Position numbers and translations under genes: made by a program. From Clostridiales bacterium (GTDB lineage: Bacteria; Bacillota; Clostridia; Peptostreptococcales; Anaerovoracaceae), in the NCBI GenBank assembly GCA_015258265.1, contig JABZIP010000004.1, positions 1 to 64,000 on the forward strand: a DNA stretch of 64,000 bases, read 5' to 3'. The notes under the pieces are model-generated. The model was not told the origin of the DNA, did not search any database, and saw only the letters and a program-made list of their open reading frames with translations. Positions 32,589 to 42,357 of this stretch are shown piece by piece; the first letter of the stretch is position 1; each line of letters opens with the position of its first letter.

Positions 32589-33650
32589 ATGGATTTAAGT
32601 GAACGGAAGCTGCAAATATTGCAAGCTATCATCGGAGACTTCATAAAAACAGGTGAACCTGTCGGATCAAGAGCATTATCGAAAAAGTATAATTTGGGCG
32701 TAAGTCCTGCGACTATCAGAAATGAGATGTCGGATTTGGAGGATATGGGATACCTTTCTCATATACACACTTCGTCCGGTAGGGTTCCGTCGGATAAAGC
32801 ATATAGGCTTTATGTGAATGAACTTATGGAGAAAAGAGAACTTTCGACAGAAGAAAAAAGGGCAATATCGCAAAAATTGCAAAGCAACATCGTAGAGTTT
32901 GAACAAACGATTAGGCATGCTGCGAGTCTGCTTTCTGAAATTACCAATCTCACATCGTTCGCACTGACACCGAATCAGCAGGAGGACAGGCTAAAGTATA
33001 TAAATGTACTGCCGGTAGATGAAGATACGGTTGTGATGATGATAGTAGCGGAAAGCGGTAAAGTTTCAAACACGACTTTAAAGCTGACAGTTCCATATAC
33101 TGAGGAAGGACTTGAGCTTCTTTCAAAAAATTTGACCTATAATTTTAGAGGCAAAACGGTAAGCGAAGTCATGACAGCAGATATAATCGAAAATTTTGAA
33201 ACGGATATCGTGGCAATGAATGCACTTGCAAAGAATATAATGCCGAATTTTGTGAGGACGCTCGAAAGCATGCTGAATGTCAACTTGTATATGGACGGGC
33301 TTAAGAATATATTTTCTATACCGGAGTATACAAATATTGATAAGGCTAGAGAATTTTTGGAAATACTCGACAAAAAAGAAGATTTCACAAAAAAACTTAT
33401 CAATAGGGACGGCGGAGTGATAATCACAATCGGTGAGGAAAATTCCGACGATTTAATGCAAGATTGCAGCCTTATAACGGCAAGCTACCATGTTGACGGC
33501 AAGCTGGTAGGCAAAATCGGTGTAATAGGCCCTACGAGAATGAAATACGACGAAGTTACTTCCGTGATAGAGTATATGACCGAGAATTTGAACAATACAT
33601 TTAGACTATCAGGAAATACGCAATTTGAACAATTTGATGATGATTTATGA
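32589..33650 (+). CDS. hrcA: Heat-inducible transcription repressor HrcA
   Basis: A 353-residue HrcA with an N-terminal winged helix (LSERKLQILQAIIGDFIKTG and GVSPATIRNEMSDLEDMGYL), a GAF-like middle and a C-terminal dimerisation part (VIGPTRMKYDEVTSVIEYM). It autoregulates through the CIRCE just upstream. The start ATG is fixed by the family N-terminus, yet AGGAGG is about 13 nt away; an out-of-frame ATG 7 nt upstream sits at the ideal distance and opens a 6-codon ORF overlapping the hrcA start. Confidence 0.97.
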   Translation: MDLSERKLQILQAIIGDFIKTGEPVGSRALSKKYNLGVSPATIRNEMSDLEDMGYLSHIHTSSGRVPSDKAYRLYVNELMEKRELSTEEKRAISQKLQSNIVEFEQTIRHAASLLSEITNLTSFALTPNQQEDRLKYINVLPVDEDTVVMMIVAESGKVSNTTLKLTVPYTEEGLELLSKNLTYNFRGKTVSEVMTADIIENFETDIVAMNALAKNIMPNFVRTLESMLNVNLYMDGLKNIFSIPEYTNIDKAREFLEILDKKEDFTKKLINRDGGVIITIGEENSDDLMQDCSLITASYHVDGKLVGKIGVIGPTRMKYDEVTSVIEYMTENLNNTFRLSGNTQFEQFDDDL

Positions 33651-33680
33651 CAAATTTATCGGTGATGAAAGGAAGTTTTG

Positions 33681-34208
33681 ATGAAGGAAAACAATACACA
33701 AGAAGAAATAAAGGATGAAATTTGCGAAGAAGAGGCAGTGAAAAGTGAAGAAACTGCTGACGAAGCAGAAATTGAATCTGATGTAAAAGAAGAAAAACAG
33801 GAGGATGAAGATAGCAAGTATTTGAGATTACTTGCAGATTTTCAAAACTACAAAAAAAGAGTAGAAAAGGAGAAAAGCGATATCTACACCTTTGCAAATG
33901 AAAAGTTGGCGAAGGAGCTTCTCACAATTTTGGATAATTTTGAACGCGCGCTGGAAAGCGAGTGTCAAGATGAAAAATACAAAGACGGCATGGCTAATAT
34001 CTTCAAACTGTTTTGGGATATATTAAAAAAGAACGGACTTGAAGAAATAGAGTCTTTGGGAATCGATTTCGATCCTAATCTCCATGCGGCTGTCGCAGTC
34101 GAAGACAGCGACGAATACGAAAGCGGAAAGGTGTGCTTCGTATTACAAAAAGGATATAAGTTAAATGGAAAGGTAATAAGAGCAGCTATGGTAAAGGTTG
34201 CAAATTAG
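33681..34208 (+). CDS. grpE: Nucleotide exchange factor GrpE
   Basis: A 175-residue GrpE that releases ADP from DnaK. It has an acidic disordered N-terminus (to about residue 45), then the long helix LRLLADFQNYKKRVEKEK, and the C-terminal beta domain ending KLNGKVIRAAMVKVAN. A TTG one codon upstream is a possible alternative start. It lies 30 nt after hrcA and is controlled by the CIRCE. Confidence 0.96.
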   Translation: MKENNTQEEIKDEICEEEAVKSEETADEAEIESDVKEEKQEDEDSKYLRLLADFQNYKKRVEKEKSDIYTFANEKLAKELLTILDNFERALESECQDEKYKDGMANIFKLFWDILKKNGLEEIESLGIDFDPNLHAAVAVEDSDEYESGKVCFVLQKGYKLNGKVIRAAMVKVAN

Positions 34209-34220
34209 GAGGTAATGAAA

Positions 34221-36074
34221 ATGGGAAAAGTAATAGGAATTGACTTAGGAACAACAAACTCGTGCGTAGCGGTACTAGAAGGAGGAGAACCTGTAGTAAT
34301 CGCAAATGCGGAAGGAAATAGAACTACACCGTCGGTAGTGGGATTTACAAAAGGTGGAGAAAGATTGGTTGGAGAAACTGCTAAAAGACAGGCGATAACC
34401 AATCCTGATAGAACTATATCTTCTATCAAAACACACATGGGTACAAATTACAAGGTAGAAATAGACGGAAAGAGCTACACACCACAGGATATTTCCGCTA
34501 TGATACTTTCAAAGCTGAAAGCGGATGCTGAGAGCTATTTGGGACAAAAGGTAACAGAAGCTGTAATTACAGTACCTGCATACTTTACAGACTCTCAAAA
34601 ACAGGCAACTAAGGACGCAGGAAAAATCGCAGGACTTGAGGTTAAGAGAATAATAAACGAGCCTACGGCTGCATCTCTTGCATACGGACTTGATAAAGAC
34701 ACTGAACACCATAAGATTTTGGTATATGACCTTGGTGGCGGTACATTCGACGTATCTATACTGGATTTAGGGGATGGAGTATTTGAGGTACTTGCTACAA
34801 ATGGAGATACAAAGCTCGGTGGAGATAATTTCGATAAGGTCCTGATTGACTATATGGCAGATACATTCGCAAAAGAGCACGGCATCGATCTAAGAAACGA
34901 CAAAATGGCGCATCAACGATTGAAAGAAGCGGCAGAAAAGGCAAAGAAAGAGCTTTCAAGTGCGCAGACGGCAAATGTAAATCTTCCGTTCATTACAGTA
35001 ACGGCAGAAGGACCGCTACATATGGATATGGATATTACAAGAGCTAAGTTCGAGCAGCTTACTGCCGATTTGGTAAACAGAACTATCGAACCTATGAAAA
35101 AGGCTATGGCTGATGCGAAGGTTACAAACGATGATATAGCAAAGGTAATATTGGTAGGAGGTTCTACAAGAATCCCTGCAGTACAAGAAGCTGTTAAGAA
35201 AGTAACAGGTAAAGAACCTTTCAAAGGCATAAACCCTGATGAATGCGTTGCGATCGGTGCGGCTATACAGGCGGGAGTATTGACGGGAGAAGTAAACGAT
35301 GTGCTTTTGCTTGATGTAACACCGCTTTCACTATCAATCGAAACATTGGGCGGAGTTGCAACAAAGCTAATCGAAAGAAATACTACTATTCCTACAAAGA
35401 AGAGTCAGGTATTCTCAACAGCTGCAGACAATCAAACAGCGGTAGACATTCACGTAATGCAAGGTGAAAGAGAGATGGCGTCAGGAAATACAACACTTGG
35501 ACGCTTCCAACTAACCGGAATTCCACCTGCACCTCGTGGAATACCACAGATTGAGGTTACTTTTGATATAGACTCAAACGGTATAGTAAATGTAAGTGCA
35601 AAAGACCTTGGAACAGGTAAGGAGCAAAGAATCACTATCACATCTTCAAATACGCTTTCAGAGGAAGAAATCAATGCTAAGGTAAAAGAAGCTGCGCAGT
35701 ATGCGGAAGAAGATAAGAAAAAGAAAGAGGAAATTGAAGTTAAAAATAGGGCGGAAAGTCTTGTTTACGAAACTGAAAAGAACTTGGCAAACTTGGAAGG
35801 CTCAATATCCGAAGACGAAAAAAGCGGCATAAACGAAGCAAAAGATGAACTTAAAAAGGCGCTTGAAGGAAACGATATAGACGATATTAAGGCAAAGACC
35901 GAAAAGCTGACTGAAAAGTTCCATACGATATCGGCTAAGCTATACGAGCAGGCTCAGCAAGCGCAGCAGGCTCAGGCGGCAGGCGGATTCGAACAGGGCA
36001 GTGCTTCGGGAGCGCAAAGTGAAGGACCTAAGCACGACAATGTAGTTGATGCTGATTATGAAGTAGTTGATTAA
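34221..36074 (+). CDS. dnaK: Chaperone protein DnaK (Hsp70)
   Basis: A 617-residue Hsp70. The ATPase domain starts GKVIGIDLGTTNSCVAVLEG and contains VYDLGGGTFDVSILD and LVGGSTRIPAVQEAV. The substrate-binding domain begins near residue 390 (DVTPLSLSIETLGG). It ends in a Gln/Ala-rich linker and the DADYEVVD tail. The second of two close ATGs is chosen because AGGAGG is 2 nt from the first but 8 nt from the second. Confidence 0.98.
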   Translation: MGKVIGIDLGTTNSCVAVLEGGEPVVIANAEGNRTTPSVVGFTKGGERLVGETAKRQAITNPDRTISSIKTHMGTNYKVEIDGKSYTPQDISAMILSKLKADAESYLGQKVTEAVITVPAYFTDSQKQATKDAGKIAGLEVKRIINEPTAASLAYGLDKDTEHHKILVYDLGGGTFDVSILDLGDGVFEVLATNGDTKLGGDNFDKVLIDYMADTFAKEHGIDLRNDKMAHQRLKEAAEKAKKELSSAQTANVNLPFITVTAEGPLHMDMDITRAKFEQLTADLVNRTIEPMKKAMADAKVTNDDIAKVILVGGSTRIPAVQEAVKKVTGKEPFKGINPDECVAIGAAIQAGVLTGEVNDVLLLDVTPLSLSIETLGGVATKLIERNTTIPTKKSQVFSTAADNQTAVDIHVMQGEREMASGNTTLGRFQLTGIPPAPRGIPQIEVTFDIDSNGIVNVSAKDLGTGKEQRITITSSNTLSEEEINAKVKEAAQYAEEDKKKKEEIEVKNRAESLVYETEKNLANLEGSISEDEKSGINEAKDELKKALEGNDIDDIKAKTEKLTEKFHTISAKLYEQAQQAQQAQAAGGFEQGSASGAQSEGPKHDNVVDADYEVVD

Positions 36075-36087
36075 GAAGAATTGAAAG

Positions 36088-37242
36088 ATGGCAAATAAGC
36101 GAGATTATTATGAAGTGCTGGGTGTTGCCAAAGGAGCCAGCGACAGCGAAATCAAAAGCGCGTTTCGAAAGCTGGCTATGAAGTACCATCCGGACAAGAA
36201 TCCGAACAACAAGGGGGCGGAGGAAAAGTTTAAAGAAATAAACGAAGCATACGCAGTCCTCTCGGATTCGGAGAAAAAAAGTAAGTATGATAAATACGGA
36301 CATGCAGGGGTAGATCCAAATGCCGGCTCTGGAGGAGGGGCCGGCTTTGGAGGATTTAGCGGCGGCGGATTTTCCGGTATGGAGGATATCTTCGATATGT
36401 TTGGAGATATGTTCGGTGGCGGATTTTCGAGCGGCAGACGAAGCAGGAATACGCCTACTAAAGGTAGAGATTTGCAGCAGGAAGTTGTTATCGAATTTAA
36501 TGAAGCGGCATTCGGCGTGAAGAAAGAAATTCGATTGAATAAGTATGTAAGCTGCGGAAAATGCCATGGAAGCGGAGCTGCGGAAGGTACATCAAAGAAA
36601 ACTTGCCCGCAATGTAACGGTACGGGCGAGGTACGCACTACACAACGAACTGTACTTGGGACATTCCAAAGCGTAAGTGCTTGTCCGAACTGCCATGGTA
36701 GCGGCAGTGTCATCGAAACACCTTGCTCTGAATGCGGCGGCAGCGGAAAAATCAAAAAGACCGTGAAGCTGAACATAGAAATACCTGCAGGAGTCGATAC
36801 GGGTTCTGTAATATCTATAAAAGGACAAGGAGAACCGAGCTCAAACGGAGGCCCTAACGGAGATTTATATATCGTCGTTAGAGTTAAGCCGCATAAACTG
36901 TTCAAAAGAGACGGGCAGGATTTGTGGATAGACTACCCGATAAGCTATGCGCAGGCGGCAATCGGAGATGAGCTTAAAGTGCCGACACTTACAGAAACGG
37001 TTGCATACAAAGTGCCTGCGGGAACGCAAAGCGGTACGGTATTCAGGCTAAAAGGAAAAGGCGTAAAGGGAATACGAACTTCTAAAGTCGGAGATTTATA
37101 TGTTCGTGTAAACATTGAAATTCCTACTAAACTGAGTGCCGACCAAAAGAAGAAACTCAAAGCGTTTGAGGATTCGCTTGGTGATGAGAATTTCGGAAAG
37201 AAAAAGAATTTCTTTGAAATTATGAGGGAATTGTTCAAATGA
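36088..37242 (+). CDS. dnaJ: Chaperone protein DnaJ (Hsp40)
   Basis: A 384-residue type I DnaJ. It has a J domain with HPD (YHPDKNPN, about residue 32) and a Gly/Phe-rich segment (about 75-120). Four CxxCxGxG zinc repeats follow (CGKCHGSG, CPQCNGTG, CPNCHGSG, CSECGGSG; about 153-215), then the C-terminal substrate domains. It stimulates DnaK ATPase. It ends in a 4-nt overlap with an unrelated sugar-symporter gene. Confidence 0.98.
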   Translation: MANKRDYYEVLGVAKGASDSEIKSAFRKLAMKYHPDKNPNNKGAEEKFKEINEAYAVLSDSEKKSKYDKYGHAGVDPNAGSGGGAGFGGFSGGGFSGMEDIFDMFGDMFGGGFSSGRRSRNTPTKGRDLQQEVVIEFNEAAFGVKKEIRLNKYVSCGKCHGSGAAEGTSKKTCPQCNGTGEVRTTQRTVLGTFQSVSACPNCHGSGSVIETPCSECGGSGKIKKTVKLNIEIPAGVDTGSVISIKGQGEPSSNGGPNGDLYIVVRVKPHKLFKRDGQDLWIDYPISYAQAAIGDELKVPTLTETVAYKVPAGTQSGTVFRLKGKGVKGIRTSKVGDLYVRVNIEIPTKLSADQKKKLKAFEDSLGDENFGKKKNFFEIMRELFK

Positions 37243-38648
37243 AGCTCTCCTTAAGAACCAAAACAGCATATGGAATAATGTCGATAGCAGATCAATGCTT
37301 GTATTTTCTGTTTGGCACATTTTTCCTGTTCTTTGCAACGACAGTGGTGGGACTTGCTCCGACAGTGGCAGGTTTCATCGCTGCTTTTGGTGCTATTTGG
37401 GATTCTGTATGTTCTGCATTGATAGGGCGTATTTCGGACAATGTTCGCTCAAATTTCGGAAAGCGGCGAATTTTTATAATGCTTTCTGCAATTCCTATGG
37501 GAATTTTTACGGTTCTGCTGTTTACAAAAATCAGTGGAAGCGAGTCGATAAAAAACATTTATTATTTTGTGGTAACCCTCCTTTTTTGGACGGGTTTTTC
37601 GTCGTTTTTCATACCTTTGCTTGCGTGGGGGGCGGAGCTTAGCGAAGATTATAATGAACGCGTAAAGTTAAGAGGCTTCGCGTATGCCGGAAACACATTG
37701 GGAATGGCGATAGGAGCTGTTCTGCCATCTATTTTGGTGGAAAAATTCGAAATGCTCGGCAGTGATGCCTGCAAGGCTTGGCAGCTTACCGCAGCCTTAA
37801 TTGCCGCAATAGTAGTAACGGTTTTGATTGTAGGAAGCGCAGCTATAAATTCCAAAGGAGAGTTCGCAGAGGACAATTCCGGATATAATGACGGAGTTTT
37901 AAAATCGTTTGCTACGCTAAAAAGATTGATGCCGTTTAATTGCCTGGTCGTTGCGGCGGTAACATATTTAATAGCAAATACTATATTTGTGGCTGATAGA
38001 CTTTATTATTACACCTACAATATGGGACTTTCTGGGGCACAAATAAGTATATTGATGGCGGTGGAGCCGTTTGCGGGATTTATATTCCTGCCCATACTTT
38101 CAGCTCTTAGTAAAAAATACGATAAGCGAACGCAGTTTGTTGTAGGAATGGGAATTTGCGGCGCGATGATGATTGTGTTACATATAGTTGGAGTTAAAGA
38201 TTTTTTGAGTGCGGCACTTATGCTCATGGCATTCGGACTTGGCGCAGTATGTTATTGGCAGATGATGCCTGCAATGTTTTACGATATATGCGAGCTTGAT
38301 GAGCTTGTGAACGGAATTCAGCGGCAGGGTGCAATAGTTTCGTTTCAGGCTATCGCAGAATCGACATCGGAGGCATTCGGACTTTTGATGCTCGGACAAA
38401 TGCTTAAATATTCAAAGTTTGACGGTGCGGTACATATTCAAAGCACACTTACTTTGGATTGGCTGAAAAACGCTTTTACGCTTATACCGGGAGTATTTAT
38501 GATAATATCGGCAATCATGGTATATAGGTATCCGATTACAGAAAAGGTATTTGATGAAATACTGGAATTGCTGAATAAAAAGAGAAACGGGGAAACGGAT
38601 GTTGATACTTCCCGTATGTTTAAAATTTGTAGAATAAGAGGTAAATAA
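37239..38648 (+). CDS. GPH-family sugar:cation symporter (MelB/YicJ-like)
   Basis: A 469-residue transporter with about twelve membrane helices. KTAYGIMSIADQCLYFLFG at the start and the loop IGRISDNVRSNFGKRR with its Asp/Arg pattern are typical of the glycoside-pentoside-hexuronide group of the major facilitator superfamily. The substrate cannot be predicted. It is tightly embedded between dnaJ (ATGA overlap) and prmA (1-nt stop/start sharing), so it is transcribed with the heat-shock operon, an unusual place for a sugar transporter. Confidence 0.88.
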   Translation: MKLSLRTKTAYGIMSIADQCLYFLFGTFFLFFATTVVGLAPTVAGFIAAFGAIWDSVCSALIGRISDNVRSNFGKRRIFIMLSAIPMGIFTVLLFTKISGSESIKNIYYFVVTLLFWTGFSSFFIPLLAWGAELSEDYNERVKLRGFAYAGNTLGMAIGAVLPSILVEKFEMLGSDACKAWQLTAALIAAIVVTVLIVGSAAINSKGEFAEDNSGYNDGVLKSFATLKRLMPFNCLVVAAVTYLIANTIFVADRLYYYTYNMGLSGAQISILMAVEPFAGFIFLPILSALSKKYDKRTQFVVGMGICGAMMIVLHIVGVKDFLSAALMLMAFGLGAVCYWQMMPAMFYDICELDELVNGIQRQGAIVSFQAIAESTSEAFGLLMLGQMLKYSKFDGAVHIQSTLTLDWLKNAFTLIPGVFMIISAIMVYRYPITEKVFDEILELLNKKRNGETDVDTSRMFKICRIRGK

Positions 38649-39577
38649 TGGATTATACGCAGATTACGCTTACGGTATTACCGGAAAAATTGGAATACTT
38701 GGTTAATGAGCTTTATGCAATGGACATATTTGAACTTGCTATAGAAGATCCGAGCGATGTAGATTTGCTTATGAATAAAAAAGAAGCGTATGAGTGGGAT
38801 TATATAGATGCTAAGTTGCTACAAAAAAGTGAGTATGCGAAGGTGCATGTGTATGTGAGCAAAGACGAAGCCGGCCTTTTAACTTTAAGCAAAATAGAAA
38901 GTATCTTGAATGAAAGTACATTTGAAGATGTTAAAATGTTAAGCAAGCAGGTAAATGAAGCTGACTGGAAAGATGTTTGGAAGGAATTTTTTAAACCTGC
39001 CAGAATTACAGACAAAATTACGATTAAACCGAGCTGGGAAGAATACAAAAAGGTAGATGAAAACGAGCTGGTAATCAACATTGATCCGGGTATGGCTTTT
39101 GGAACGGGCACGCATGAAACAACTACGCTGTGTATAAAATTGCTTGAAAAATATGCGCATTCAAAGAGCGTGCTCGATGTAGGAACGGGTAGCGGTATTC
39201 TTTCGATCGCAGCTAAAAAGCTCGGTATAAAAAGCGTTTTGGCAGTGGATATAGATGATGTATGTGTCGAAATAGCAAAGGAAAATCTAAAGCTGAACGG
39301 AATTTGCGATGTCAGCGTAATTCAGGGAGATTTGACAAAAGGACTTGATGTAAAGGTAGATTTGGTGGTTGCAAATCTGATGGCGGATTTAGTAATGTTT
39401 CTTGCCAAAAGCGTCAAAGAACATTTGAATACGGACGGGGTTTTTATAAGCTCAGGGATATTGATTGAAAAGGAAGAGCAGGTAATAGACGAGCTTCAAA
39501 AAAACGGTTTTGAGATAATTGAAATTTTAGAACAGGGAGAATGGTGCGCAATAGCGGCAAGGAGTAAAGTTGAATAG
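38648..39577 (+). CDS. prmA: Ribosomal protein L11 methyltransferase PrmA
   Basis: A 309-residue enzyme that trimethylates ribosomal protein L11. It has an N-terminal ferredoxin-like L11-binding domain (TQITLTVLPEKLEYLVNEL), the IDPGMAFGTGTHETT signature and the SAM motif VLDVGTGSGILSIAA. The start shares a base with the stop of the symporter gene. It overlaps rsmE by 8 nt. Confidence 0.97.
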   Translation: MDYTQITLTVLPEKLEYLVNELYAMDIFELAIEDPSDVDLLMNKKEAYEWDYIDAKLLQKSEYAKVHVYVSKDEAGLLTLSKIESILNESTFEDVKMLSKQVNEADWKDVWKEFFKPARITDKITIKPSWEEYKKVDENELVINIDPGMAFGTGTHETTTLCIKLLEKYAHSKSVLDVGTGSGILSIAAKKLGIKSVLAVDIDDVCVEIAKENLKLNGICDVSVIQGDLTKGLDVKVDLVVANLMADLVMFLAKSVKEHLNTDGVFISSGILIEKEEQVIDELQKNGFEIIEILEQGEWCAIAARSKVE

Positions 39578-40307
39578 ATTTTTTGTAAAAAGGGAAGATA
39601 TAACGGGCGACAAAATTTTTATTACTGATAGGGAAGATGTGCATCACATCGTGAAAGTTTTGCGCTTAAAGAGAAACGATAAAATCGAAATCTCGGATGG
39701 TATCGAAAATGAGTATATTGCGGAAATTTTAGAAGCGACATCGGATATGGTCGTGTGCGAAATTTTTGAAAAATTATCGGAAGGTAGAGAACCGAAAGTT
39801 GAGATTACGCTCGTTCAGGGGCTTCCAAAGCAGGGAAAAATGGAGCTTATAGTGCAAAAGGCGGTTGAACTTGGAGTAGGTACGCTAATACCTTGCATAT
39901 TTAGGCGTTCAATCAATTCGGATAGCGAAAAAGCTAACAAAAAGACGGATAGGTGGCAAAAAATAGCCAAAGAAGCGGCGCAGCAAAGTAAAAGGAAAAT
40001 AATTCCTAAGGTTGAAAATTGTGAGGATATGAAGTCGCTTATCGGGAAGCTCGATGAGTTTGATTTAGTCTTGCTGGCTTATGAGGATGAAAGAAAAGCA
40101 AGTATAAAGAGTGAGCTTAGGGCAAATCGCATTTCTCCCCAAAAAGTAGCGGTAATAATAGGACCGGAAGGCGGATTTGAAATTGAAGAGGTCGAAATGC
40201 TAAAAAAAGCGGGTGCGATTTCCGTGAGTCTCGGGAAAGCGATTTTGAGGACCGAAACAGCAGGCATTGCAGCGATTTCGATGGTAATTTACGCTCTGGA
40301 CATGTAG
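39570..40307 (+). CDS. rsmE: 16S rRNA (uracil1498-N3)-methyltransferase RsmE
   Basis: A 245-residue SPOUT-class methyltransferase. The N-terminal PUA-like part contains DREDVHHIVKVLRLKRND. The trefoil-knot SAM site is IIGPEGGFEIEEVE with SLGKAILRTETAG. It begins at a TTG codon inside the end of prmA. The prmA-rsmE pair after dnaJ is conserved in Firmicutes. Confidence 0.96.
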   Translation: MNRFFVKREDITGDKIFITDREDVHHIVKVLRLKRNDKIEISDGIENEYIAEILEATSDMVVCEIFEKLSEGREPKVEITLVQGLPKQGKMELIVQKAVELGVGTLIPCIFRRSINSDSEKANKKTDRWQKIAKEAAQQSKRKIIPKVENCEDMKSLIGKLDEFDLVLLAYEDERKASIKSELRANRISPQKVAVIIGPEGGFEIEEVEMLKKAGAISVSLGKAILRTETAGIAAISMVIYALDM

Positions 40308-40324
40308 TTTATAAAGGAGTTTAT

Positions 40325-40783
40325 ATGCAAAATGCAATCGATAAAATCAGTTACAAAATAGAAGAAACAAGCGATTATTTGCAACTTAAGTATTTTTACT
40401 ATGCAAACGATTTGGAGATAGATTTGGAAGACGAGGAGCTTCCGCCTATAATAAAAAATTGGAGGGCGATTAGAAGCGACGGTGAGCTTATTGGCGGCAT
40501 CACGCTGGGGTTTAGAGAAGGCGAGTATATCATCGACGGAATCGCAGTGGATAAGCGGTATAGAAAGGGAAATCTCGGAAGGGAGCTTTTGAATACAGCG
40601 ATTGACGAAATAAAACGGAGAAACGGTAATTTGCTTTATCTTGTAGCGAGGGCACCTAAGTTTTTTGCAAAGCAGGGATTTGTGAGTATACAAAGGACCG
40701 AAAGTCCTGAATTTTTTGAATGTTACACTTGTCCGCAGTACCAAAATACGTGTTTCCCTGAAGTAATGCGCTTTGAAATATGA
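40325..40783 (+). CDS. GNAT-family N-acetyltransferase with Cys-rich tail
   Basis: A 152-residue GNAT. The acetyl-CoA loop is RYRKGNLGRELLNTA (about residues 79-93), and AKQGFVSIQR is the typical late motif. The C-terminus is unusual, CYTCPQYQNTC, a possible metal-binding Cys cluster. AAAGGAG lies 8 nt before the ATG. It is 17 nt after rsmE and probably the last CIRCE-operon member. Substrate unknown. Confidence 0.85.
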   Translation: MQNAIDKISYKIEETSDYLQLKYFYYANDLEIDLEDEELPPIIKNWRAIRSDGELIGGITLGFREGEYIIDGIAVDKRYRKGNLGRELLNTAIDEIKRRNGNLLYLVARAPKFFAKQGFVSIQRTESPEFFECYTCPQYQNTCFPEVMRFEI

Positions 40784-40885
40784 TTGTAAAGCAGGAAAAT
40801 GTTTTAAGTTTCAGGGAAAAGGGTATATTGGAAGCAATGACAAAATGAGCGTAATATTTAAATGTATTTATAAATTAGGAGAAAA

Positions 40886-42343
40886 ATGGAATCAAAACCA
40901 TCTATTAGAACAAAAATTAGAGAATTTCTGCTGCTCAGAACTCTACATTCCAAATTAATCCTTATCTATTTGATATTTTCTATAGGCTTATTCATATTTA
41001 TAAATTTGGCAGTGATGTCGGTTGTTACTAATCTGGAAGAAACTATGATGCTGAGAAGGCTTCACTCGGATGTAGTATATTTGGAAGATTTGCTAAGCAA
41101 GGATGATTCCGCAAGGTGGAGAATAGAAAATGATAAGATATATTACGGTAATCTGTTAATTGGCGACGGCACCGAACAAAACGCTAATCTTGCCCCTTTT
41201 TTTGAGCTTGAAAGAAAGACGGGGACGTTTTCGTATGTATTTATGCTCGACGAAGACGCTGAGCTTTCTTATGTAAAGGCAACTGCGAGTTCGGCAGGGT
41301 ATGCCGAGGGACATTATCTGCGTGTAGCGGGGAGCACGAAAAGCCCCGAGGGCGAATCTATTGTAGGAACTTATATCGCCAAAAATGTGGCAGATTCACT
41401 TGACAAGAACTGGATTTACTCGGGAGAAGCCGTTGTTGCGGGAAGGAGGATTTACTGCCTTTACAATGCTTTGTTCGATGCGCAGGGAAATATAGTCGGA
41501 GCGATGGTTGTAGGCAGAAATATAACTGAACTTCAGGCGCAGATAAAATCTTCGGTAAATAAAATATCGTATGCAACTTTGTTTGCGATAATTATTTCAG
41601 GATTTTTTATGGTATTGATAACCCTGAAATGGACATCGGCGATTAAGATAATAGTTAGATATTTGAAGCAAATAGAAAGCGGTAATCTGCCGGAAAAGCC
41701 TCTGAAACTCAATACAAGGGATGAGATGAGCCTGATTGCCGACAGCATAAATCAGATGCTGATATCGCTGGAGGAAACCACCAGTTTACGCAAGAAGTCC
41801 GAAACGGATGCACTTACGAATCTGCCGAACAGAGCGGCTTTCTATACGTATACGCAGAGTCTTTATGGTAAATTGCTTGAAACGCCGCAAACTTTTGCAC
41901 TTGAGATATTGGATATCGACTTTTTCAAACAGTACAACGACAATTACGGACATTCGGCAGGAGATACGTGTTTACAAATGGTAGCCGGTGAAATGCGTGC
42001 AATTGCCGCGGAAAGCGAAAATATATTCCCATGTAGATACGGTGGAGATGAATTTGTAATAATTTATACAGGTTATTCAAAATCTGAAATTCACGATATG
42101 GTGGCGACACTTAAAGGTAGAGTACTTAGCTGTAATATTGAACATGAGTTTTCGAAAATTTCGGATGTTGTTACTGTAACACAGGGAGTTTGCTTCGGAT
42201 TGTTCGACGGATCTTCCAGTATCGAAGACTATTTCGAAAAAGCCGATCAGGCGCTTTACGAGGTCAAGAAAGTAACGAGAAACGATTTCAATATAGTGAG
42301 TATTGATGATGAGAACATTCAGCACATAGTTAAGGTGCGATAA
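40886..42343 (+). CDS. Diguanylate cyclase with extracellular Cache-like sensor
   Basis: A 485-residue signalling protein. It has a transmembrane helix (about residues 23-47), a periplasmic-side single-Cache-like sensor domain (about 48-215), a second helix (about 228-248), a HAMP linker (about 249-300) and a GGDEF domain. The GGDEF domain includes KSETDALTNLPNRAAFYTY, EILDIDFFKQYNDNYGHSAGD and an intact YGGDEF site. It should make c-di-GMP in response to an external ligand. The RxxD product-inhibition site is absent. AGGAG lies 6 nt before the ATG. Confidence 0.92.
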   Translation: MESKPSIRTKIREFLLLRTLHSKLILIYLIFSIGLFIFINLAVMSVVTNLEETMMLRRLHSDVVYLEDLLSKDDSARWRIENDKIYYGNLLIGDGTEQNANLAPFFELERKTGTFSYVFMLDEDAELSYVKATASSAGYAEGHYLRVAGSTKSPEGESIVGTYIAKNVADSLDKNWIYSGEAVVAGRRIYCLYNALFDAQGNIVGAMVVGRNITELQAQIKSSVNKISYATLFAIIISGFFMVLITLKWTSAIKIIVRYLKQIESGNLPEKPLKLNTRDEMSLIADSINQMLISLEETTSLRKKSETDALTNLPNRAAFYTYTQSLYGKLLETPQTFALEILDIDFFKQYNDNYGHSAGDTCLQMVAGEMRAIAAESENIFPCRYGGDEFVIIYTGYSKSEIHDMVATLKGRVLSCNIEHEFSKISDVVTVTQGVCFGLFDGSSSIEDYFEKADQALYEVKKVTRNDFNIVSIDDENIQHIVKVR

Positions 42344-42357
42344 TACTATAAACTCAA

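Noticed and set aside
36108..36905. 265-codon minus-strand ORF opposite dnaJ
   Set aside because: Pro/Leu/Ser-rich mirror of the Gly-rich and zinc-repeat coding sequence of dnaJ.
40773..40958. 61-codon plus-strand ORF between the GNAT and diguanylate cyclase genes
   Set aside because: Overlaps both neighbours, has no ribosome binding site and resembles nothing.
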